19,445 nt of DNA, taken from JBAZDV01 sp041669745. Its GTDB lineage: Archaea > Thermoplasmatota > Thermoplasmata > Methanomassiliicoccales > Methanomethylophilaceae. Shown here in pieces: positions 14,815 through 19,445 of the stretch (positions are counted from its first letter, which is position 1; each line of letters begins with the position of its first letter). The position numbers and the translations under genes are program-made. Under the pieces are notes generated by a model. The model saw only the letters and a program-made list of their open reading frames with translations, did not search any database and was not told the origin of the DNA. Location of the stretch: contig JBAYAO010000017.1 of NCBI GenBank assembly GCA_041669745.1, forward strand, positions 1 to 19,445, written 5' to 3'.

Positions 14815-15257
14815 ATTACACCGCCTCTGAATTTGACCTTCCCATCTTTTTCGGCAAGTTCCGGCCACTGGACCAGGAATTCGTCCGCTATATGCCTCAG
14901 GATGTTACCCGTTCCCGTACAACTGTCAGTTCTGCACCAGCTTTCAATGTATATCGTATGGCTCTTGGTCAGTTTAGCTAACAGAAACACGAATATATCG
15001 AACCAACCCAATCCTGTTGAGATCACGACATCGGGTTTTTCCTTAGACATCATGAAAAATAGCTTTCTCAGGGATCTCGGATAGGACCTCAGATTCTTTT
15101 CCGGATTCTCTATCAGATACATGTCTTCCTTTATGCTCTCCGTCCTAGGACAATCCAGAGTGACAATGAAGTGGTCATAATCCTTCCAAGCTTCTTTGAT
15201 GCACATCATCTCCGTGAGATGGCCTCCGGATGCACAAAGAAGAGCTACTTTCATCAT
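14811..15257 (-). CDS. Alg14-like membrane-anchoring/acceptor subunit of a split glycosyltransferase
   Basis: The N-terminal half of a GT28-type enzyme (148 aa). It opens with MMKVALLCASGGHLTEM, where GGH (11-13) is the family signature loop, and has DVVISTGLGWFDIF (76-89) and IYIESWCR (near 102-109), all typical of Alg14/EpsE/PssD. In related systems this half contacts the membrane and the lipid-linked acceptor and recruits the Alg13-like half. The start is either of two adjacent ATGs (15255-15257 or 15252-15254); no strong SD is seen. A TATA-like element 15-25 bases upstream suggests it can also be transcribed on its own as a leaderless mRNA. Confidence 0.92.
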   Translation of the reverse strand: MMKVALLCASGGHLTEMMCIKEAWKDYDHFIVTLDCPRTESIKEDMYLIENPEKNLRSYPRSLRKLFFMMSKEKPDVVISTGLGWFDIFVFLLAKLTKSHTIYIESWCRTDSCTGTGNILRHIADEFLVQWPELAEKDGKVKFRGGVI

Positions 15258-15274
15258 TCCATCATCACGAACGA

Positions 15275-15283
15275 TTTATTAAA
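15275..15283 (-). promoter_or_regulatory. Possible internal TATA box before the Alg14/Alg13 pair
   Basis: The minus strand reads TTTAATAAA in the 41-base gap between flippase and Alg14-like gene. It would place the transcript start at or next to the Alg14 ATG, which fits the lack of an SD there. Confidence 0.35.
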
Positions 15284-15298
15284 CACAATCGACAGAGA

Positions 15299-16888
15299 TC
15301 AAAGTATCCATTTCGGAATGATCTTCGCAAGTTTACCCGGGATCGTGGCCCTTACCAACGATTTCTCCTCTTTGGTCAGGAAGAACCTCATTATTACTAT
15401 GACATACACGACGAAGACGGAGAATGCCACCGCAAGCAGTATGAAGATATCTGCCGGAACATCGAATACATGATCGACCGCCATATACACCACCAGAGAG
15501 CCCATCATTCCGACATATCCGTACAGAAGCGAGCGGTGGAACGCTGTCCCGTCAAGCCCCGTGATCTTTGCATGGTACCAGGGAAAGAAAATACAGTTCT
15601 TCGTCAACATGGAGACCGTCCATGCTGCTGCGATCCCTTCCAGTCCCCAATCCGTGAGATAATAGAAGGAGGTGGCAAGGACCACGTTCATCAGACCGAA
15701 GATCACAGTAGTGATTGCCGGCACTCTGACCTTCAAACGCGCCAACGCTATAGGATACACGGGTGCTATGGCCTCGAATCCGACCATCAGCACCAACATT
15801 ATCCATACGAGACTGCTGAGATCTGCGAACGATTTTCCGACCCACAGTGTCAATAACTGCGGCGAAAAAACACAGATGAAAGCGAGAACCGGTGCGACGA
15901 ACATGCCCACGACCTTGACGGCGGAACGGCATATGCGATTCATGGAGTCATAGTGACCGTTGGAATAATTATGATAGGTGATCGGTGTGAATACATTTGT
16001 TACGGTCGCACTCAGTGCCACTATTATGGAAACCATGGATGCGACGATGGAGAACTCTCCTCCCGATGATGAACCGTAGAACACGTTGGCCAGCATCAGC
16101 GACATCTGTATGAACAAAAGATTTCCGATGGTGTTGATCAGATTCCAACCGCCCACCTCGCATATCTCTTTGAAATGCTCCGAAGAGTAATGGCCGCGCT
16201 CCACTCTCAACTCCGGCGAGACCTTCTTCGAAAGAGTGTAGCAAGCCACCGCAAACACCACGGCCGCAATGAAATATGCTATGCCGACATTCACAAGGGA
16301 AGGTCCGACGACAGTGAAAAGCAAGACGATCAGACCGACCTGCACCAGCAACTGAATGATCCTTACCGTTCCCTGAAGATCCAATCTGTTATTTGACATC
16401 AGGACGGTCGTGAATATGTTGCTCCACGTTATTACGAGCACCGACCCCAGTACCCCCAGGAACAGCAGTCGAACATCCCTTGACGTGCTGCCGCTTATAT
16501 TGAATATGTACGGCGAGAGGTATGATACCGCCAATACGACGGGAATCAGCGCAATCACGACCCTAAGCAGACCCAATATCGCGGTATTGTACGTTTTTTT
16601 CGCATTGTCGATTTGACCGTTCTGTGTCGCTACGGCGAGATATCGATACACCGAATTCACTATCGAATCTGAGGCCAATGTGACATATCCAGTTACTGAT
16701 GTTGCAATGGGAACGATACCGTACGCTGCTATTCCGAGCTCATCGATAAAATACGGGACCAGCAGAAGACCTACTATCGCATTGATAAGCAGCGCAAGCA
16801 AGTTCATTACAAGATTCGGCGTGAATCTCTTCGTGAAATCCTTTTCCGGAATGCCATCGTTCACATTGCGGTGAAAATGTAACAGCAT
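15299..16888 (-). CDS. Wzx/PST-type oligosaccharide flippase (MOP superfamily)
   Basis: A 529-aa polytopic protein with about 14 hydrophobic helices, the length and layout of polysaccharide-transport flippases. The N-terminal helix pair reads NLLALLINAIVGLLLVPYFI followed by DELGIAAYGIVPIATS, which matches the family opening with LG...YG. Further helices show GGWNLINTIGNLLFIQMSLML and FTPITYHNYSNG at the start of the second half. It would turn the lipid-linked oligosaccharide made by the downstream glycosyltransferases to the outer face of the membrane. It is the first gene of the seven-gene operon. The ATG at 16886-16888 has no SD but lies 3 bases from the expected transcript start, so it is probably leaderless. 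Confidence 0.92.
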   Translation of the reverse strand: MLLHFHRNVNDGIPEKDFTKRFTPNLVMNLLALLINAIVGLLLVPYFIDELGIAAYGIVPIATSVTGYVTLASDSIVNSVYRYLAVATQNGQIDNAKKTYNTAILGLLRVVIALIPVVLAVSYLSPYIFNISGSTSRDVRLLFLGVLGSVLVITWSNIFTTVLMSNNRLDLQGTVRIIQLLVQVGLIVLLFTVVGPSLVNVGIAYFIAAVVFAVACYTLSKKVSPELRVERGHYSSEHFKEICEVGGWNLINTIGNLLFIQMSLMLANVFYGSSSGGEFSIVASMVSIIVALSATVTNVFTPITYHNYSNGHYDSMNRICRSAVKVVGMFVAPVLAFICVFSPQLLTLWVGKSFADLSSLVWIMLVLMVGFEAIAPVYPIALARLKVRVPAITTVIFGLMNVVLATSFYYLTDWGLEGIAAAWTVSMLTKNCIFFPWYHAKITGLDGTAFHRSLLYGYVGMMGSLVVYMAVDHVFDVPADIFILLAVAFSVFVVYVIVIMRFFLTKEEKSLVRATIPGKLAKIIPKWIL

Positions 16889-16911
16889 TTAATCGTTTGT
16901 CGCTTCGCTGT

Positions 16912-16920
16912 GAAAATAAT
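16912..16920 (-). promoter_or_regulatory. TATA-like element for the flippase operon
   Basis: The minus strand reads ATTATTTTC. Its centre is ~28 bases before the flippase ATG, giving a leaderless transcript. It is less canonical than the other TATA boxes in the window. Confidence 0.45.
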
Positions 16921-16936
16921 GTACGTCCTAGAAAGG

Positions 16937-16944
16937 TTATTAAA
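16937..16944 (+). promoter_or_regulatory. TATA box for the rightward GT-C/unknown operon
   Basis: TTATTAAA, preceded by GAAAGG as a possible BRE. The transcript would start near 16966, 15 bases above the ATG at 16981, and include CAGGAAAG as a weak SD. The two TATA elements of this divergent region lie only ~25 bases apart, so polymerases on the two promoters probably exclude each other. Confidence 0.5.
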
Positions 16945-16980
16945 CGGTTGGTACCGGTAACTCCAAACAGGAAAGAAATC

Positions 16981-18288
16981 ATGTTTGTCGAAAGAACCCG
17001 CGCCGTCCTGTCCAACAGAGTCGTACAGATCTGTATAGTGGGCATCGTCATCAGGATGGTCGTCGGTATCTTTCTCACTCTTGTTTACGATACGAGCCAC
17101 TGGATAAGGGTGTCTGCGAATATTGCTTCGGAATTCGGACTTTACGGAGTGCCGGGCTATTATTACCCGCCGATCTGGGGATACCTGCTCTCTTCGATAA
17201 TGGATGTCGGCAAATATGTATTTGGCATTTCTACATTTTCACTGAATCCCGATTCGATGATCCTAGTCGCAGACGATTGCGGATATATGTGGACACCTAC
17301 TTTCGCATATCTGGCCCTCCTCAAGGGATTCTTGACCCTGATGGACATCGTAGCAGGATTGCTGATCTACAGGATCGTGATGATCTCCACGAACAGTGAA
17401 AAAAAGGCAACTGTCGGTTTTGCGGTATGGTTCCTGTGTCCGTTGATCTTCGTTGTCTCTTGCGTATCGACCATGTTCGAATCGATCGCCGTAATCTTTA
17501 TGCTCCTGACATTGCTGTTCGCCTCCGAGAACAGATATGTTCTGGCCGGTGTCTCCTTCTCACTCGCAGTAGGCACAAAGGTATTCCCCATCTATGTGAT
17601 GTTCGTGCTAATATCTTACGTCCTGATCAAGAATCGCGACTCGTTGAAAACCGGTCTCACTAACCTTTCGACCAGCATCGTCGCTGCGATAGTGACCTTC
17701 GTCATGATCTGCATACCTCAGATATTCTACGGATCGACCGACAACATCTTCGGAGGTATAACCGGAAGATTAAGCATAGTCGATTCTGGAATCTTTATGG
17801 ATTATTCGGCGTTCGTGATATTGCAACCGATGGTGATCGTCTTCGCGGTACTGATGGGGCTTCTGCTCTACTTCTACGCAAGAAGTCACAGACCGGATGA
17901 GCTGGACTCGTGTTTTTTCATGGTGTCCTTACTGACTATGGCGGTCGTTCTGATGGTCCCCGCCGGTTCGCCGTCATATTATGTTTTCGCGGTTCCAGCA
18001 TTCGCATATTGTACAGCCACAAGGAATCTCAGATACGTCCTTTCCCTCCTCTTCATGTCTGTCACATATGTCATTGTCATATTTGGAGCTCCTCTCCCCT
18101 TCCTCTACACGTTCGCCGTCAATACCGGCATGCTGAATCTGAACGACCTTGTCGAATTGGCGAATACGATCTACATCGAGGATACGATTCCACTCAAGAT
18201 AATAGGAACATCCGGGATCTGGATCTTCCTCTTGGATCTGGCATATCACAGCTCTTTACTCAGACGGAGGACCTATGAAAAAAATTGA
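16981..18288 (+). CDS. GT-C-like polytopic membrane glycosyltransferase (GT87/DUF2029-like)
   Basis: A 435-aa protein with about ten helices. After the first helix it has YDTSHWIRVSANI (Asp37) and then GYYYPPIWGYLL (59-70). This layout, an acidic residue in the first outer loop and a (Y)PP motif 20-30 residues later, is typical of mannosyltransferase-like GT-C proteins using polyprenyl-phosphate sugars. A segment VGTKVFPIY in the middle also fits the family. Substrate is unknown. The frame is open to 16897, but the TATA box at 16937 lies inside that extension, so I use the ATG at 16981. Its last 14 bases overlap the next gene. It is similar in layout to the protein at 8054-9259 but too different for a recent duplicate. 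Confidence 0.8.
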   Translation: MFVERTRAVLSNRVVQICIVGIVIRMVVGIFLTLVYDTSHWIRVSANIASEFGLYGVPGYYYPPIWGYLLSSIMDVGKYVFGISTFSLNPDSMILVADDCGYMWTPTFAYLALLKGFLTLMDIVAGLLIYRIVMISTNSEKKATVGFAVWFLCPLIFVVSCVSTMFESIAVIFMLLTLLFASENRYVLAGVSFSLAVGTKVFPIYVMFVLISYVLIKNRDSLKTGLTNLSTSIVAAIVTFVMICIPQIFYGSTDNIFGGITGRLSIVDSGIFMDYSAFVILQPMVIVFAVLMGLLLYFYARSHRPDELDSCFFMVSLLTMAVVLMVPAGSPSYYVFAVPAFAYCTATRNLRYVLSLLFMSVTYVIVIFGAPLPFLYTFAVNTGMLNLNDLVELANTIYIEDTIPLKIIGTSGIWIFLLDLAYHSSLLRRRTYEKN

Positions 18289-19276
18289 TTGGCCGCTGTT
18301 GACAATCATAGTGCTGGTCTTCGTCATTATGGTGGGTCAGATCTCCGTATACTGGATATCCCCGTACACCTATGGCTCGGATGTTGAGGTCGGCGATGAC
18401 GGCGTAACGTGCAATGTGTATTCCTCCGTTACGAATGAGTACACCTTTTCGCTGTTCGATAACGGAGACTTCCCGAACATAGAGCATCTGTACGTCTATT
18501 TCGACGAGAGTTACGCTGTCGTAGACACGACATACGAAGAGATAGAGAAGAAGATCTCCGATCTTGAGCAAGAATTGGAGATAAGAGATCTGACAGTCAA
18601 CAGATGCGATGCGATTCTGCTGGGAACACTGATTAATTCCGAGAATACCGAAGGATATGCTATCATAATGATGACGGGCGCATTCCCAGATACCGTGTAT
18701 ACGGGGAATGCGGACGACGCCCTGTTTAACTGGTTATCCGAAGGAGGGAGCATCTACTGGATCTATGATGCGATCGGTAAATATTCGGCACATAGCATCA
18801 CGACCGCAGAACCTCTGTCAGAGGTCAAGAACTATGATATGCTGTTCTTCAACACGGCTGGTGCCGTGAACTCGAACACTGCGTTCGGTTCGGATCCAGA
18901 CTCGGATAGAAACATCGGATCCGCACTGAACGTGATGTACAATGAATCGACTTTCGGGATCAGCACCGACGTTCCGTGTTCAATCGACATCGGTTTCGTC
19001 AAAGACGGCTTCAGCAGCGTCAGTCTCACAAAGTACTATGACGGCACAGGGATGATATGCGTATTCGGCGGCAACATCATAAGCGATACCCACAAATATC
19101 TGGCACAAACAATAGCTTCTGGGATATCGTACGAGACTGACGATTTCCTAACGATCACAGAGACCGTCGATGGATGGACGTCATACACATTGACGCTCGA
19201 TACGGAGTATGCGAACCCCGAAGCTTACATCTCCATCGGCGATATTCCCGTGTACGGTCGTCATTACTCCCTTTGA
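18275..19276 (+). CDS. Membrane-anchored extracytoplasmic protein, unknown function
   Basis: I do not recognise a named family. The 333-aa protein has a short basic N-terminus (MKKIDW), one hydrophobic helix at about 7-29 with no cleavage site I can identify, then ~300 residues expected outside the cell. Residues 87-106 (TYEEIEKKISDLEQELEIRD) form a helical, possibly coiled segment. CDAILLGTLI (111-120), AIIMMTGAFPDT and ALFNWLSEGGSIYWIYD (149-165) look like alternating strands and helices of a class I glutamine-amidotransferase or ThuA-like fold, in which a 'W/L..GG.I.W' turn is frequent. No Cys-His-Glu triad is evident, so a binding or degenerate role is likely. The C-terminus looks beta-rich (TVDGWTSYTLTLDTEYANP). 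It overlaps the GT-C gene by 14 bases, implying coupled function in glycan assembly. Confidence 0.8.
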   Translation: MKKIDWPLLTIIVLVFVIMVGQISVYWISPYTYGSDVEVGDDGVTCNVYSSVTNEYTFSLFDNGDFPNIEHLYVYFDESYAVVDTTYEEIEKKISDLEQELEIRDLTVNRCDAILLGTLINSENTEGYAIIMMTGAFPDTVYTGNADDALFNWLSEGGSIYWIYDAIGKYSAHSITTAEPLSEVKNYDMLFFNTAGAVNSNTAFGSDPDSDRNIGSALNVMYNESTFGISTDVPCSIDIGFVKDGFSSVSLTKYYDGTGMICVFGGNIISDTHKYLAQTIASGISYETDDFLTITETVDGWTSYTLTLDTEYANPEAYISIGDIPVYGRHYSL

Positions 19277-19290
19277 GGACTTCCCTCAAA
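19272..19290 (+). terminator. Hairpin TTTGAGG-N5-CCTCAAA across the stop codon
   Basis: Perfect 7-base arms (19272-19278 and 19284-19290) with loop ACTTC, spanning the TGA at 19274-19276. No T-run follows, so it is not a classical terminator. It ends 2 bases before the TATA box of rpl1, so it could instead be a binding site covering the BRE. Terminator is the less certain of the two readings. Confidence 0.3.
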
Positions 19291-19292
19291 CC

Positions 19293-19299
19293 TTATATA
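19293..19299 (+). promoter_or_regulatory. TATA box for the rpl1 operon
   Basis: TTATATA preceded by CAAACC (BRE-like). The predicted start lies at 19321-19323, just before the leader hairpin, giving a leader of about 50 nt. Confidence 0.7.
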
Positions 19300-19323
19300 C
19301 CACCCCCTTATTAAGACGACACA

Positions 19324-19364
19324 CTTGTAGGAGAACCTTCGGGTTCGCATGCACTACGAGGAGG
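19324..19364 (+). promoter_or_regulatory. Structured rpl1 mRNA leader, candidate L1-binding site
   Basis: Outer stem CTTGTAG (19324-19330) with CTACGAG (19354-19360): seven pairs including one G-U. Inner stem GAACC (19333-19337) with GGTTC (19342-19346), closed by a TTCG tetraloop. Between them is an asymmetric internal loop, GA on the 5' side and GCATGCA on the 3' side. The outer stem takes in the first bases of the SD AGGAGG (19359-19364). Two helices around an asymmetric loop is the general form of L1 target sites in rRNA and mRNA, and L1 represses its own operon in methanogens such as Methanococcus. Binding here is inferred. Confidence 0.5.
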
Positions 19365-19371
19365 AATTATA

Positions 19372-19445
19372 TTGGCAGAAAAACCAACCGTAATGGCTGT
19401 GCAGAAAGCACTCGACAGTGCGAAGAAGCGCAATTTTACTGAGAC
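19372..19445 (+). CDS. rpl1: 50S ribosomal protein L1, N-terminal part (TTG start)
   Basis: The first 24 codons of a gene that runs off the window. The peptide AEKPTVMAVQKALDSAKKRN followed by FTE matches the N-terminus of archaeal L1 (KALE.AKKRNF..). The start is TTG at 19372-19374: AGGAGG at 19359-19364 is spaced 7 bases from it and no ATG lies in a suitable place; the first in-frame ATG, codon 8, would remove conserved residues. In archaea L1 leads the L1-L10-L12 operon, so L10 and L12 are expected next. L1 forms the mobile stalk at the ribosomal E site and often regulates its own operon. Confidence 0.85.
   Translation, partial: MAEKPTVMAVQKALDSAKKRNFTE

Noticed and set aside
16871..16917. 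Direct repeat GTGAAAAT at 16871-16878 and 16910-16917 near the divergent promoters
   Set aside because: Eight AT-rich bases, one copy inside coding sequence, and spacing with no clear meaning; chance is likely.
1..19445. CRISPR arrays, insertion sequences or integrated elements
   Set aside because: No repeat-spacer pattern, transposase-like protein, terminal inverted repeats or tRNA attachment site was seen.

Overview
The window comes from a methanogenic archaeon of the Thermoplasmata, most likely Methanomassiliicoccales. Three things point there. The translation genes are purely archaeal (S6e, aIF2-gamma, L7Ae, S28e, L24e, aIF5B). The gene fragment at the left edge matches methanogenesis marker protein 8. 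Promoters are TATA boxes without bacterial -35/-10 elements, and many starts are preceded by GGTGAT or GGAGG Shine-Dalgarno (SD) sequences. Order and family are inferred from recalled protein families and gene order, not from a database search.

Left third (1-6520): the marker 8 fragment runs rightward and meets a leftward operon rps6e - eif2g - PIN nuclease, driven by a TATA box near 2330. Behind it lies a second leftward operon, rpl7ae - rps28e - rpl24e - ndk - infB - PGI/PMI, driven by a TATA box near 6600. Genes within each operon are almost touching or overlap by one base. The bifunctional sugar-phosphate isomerase at the end of the second operon is the metabolic outlier.

Middle and right (6665-19276): an accessory island for making and exporting a surface glycan or glycolipid. 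Two overlapping six-helix membrane proteins run leftward (6665-7913). A GT-C-like membrane protein and a GT4 glycosyltransferase run rightward (8054-10382). A seven-gene leftward operon (16888 to 10372) holds a Wzx/PST flippase, an Alg14/Alg13-type split glycosyltransferase, three GT4 glycosyltransferases (two of them tandem paralogues) and a VTT/DedA-like membrane protein. Diverging from the flippase, a second GT-C-like protein overlaps a membrane-anchored extracytoplasmic protein of unknown function. I infer that cytoplasmic GT4 and Alg13/14 enzymes build a lipid-linked oligosaccharide, the flippase turns it over, and the GT-C proteins add sugars on the outside from lipid-linked donors. No oligosaccharyltransferase and no nucleotide-sugar synthesis gene lies in the window; the nearby PGI/PMI could feed glucose-6-P and mannose-6-P into such pathways.

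Right edge (19277-19445): a new rightward operon starts with ribosomal protein L1 (TTG start). Its short leader can fold into a two-part hairpin that overlaps the Shine-Dalgarno sequence, a candidate L1 autoregulatory site.

No stretch longer than about 150 bases lacks a gene. The main intergenic regions (2294-2376, 6521-6664, 7914-8053, 16889-16980, 19277-19371) carry promoters and small dyad symmetries. I see no tRNA, rRNA, CRISPR, insertion sequence or pseudogene. Several coding starts were moved downstream of the longest open frame on the basis of SD sequences, TATA boxes and neighbour spacing.
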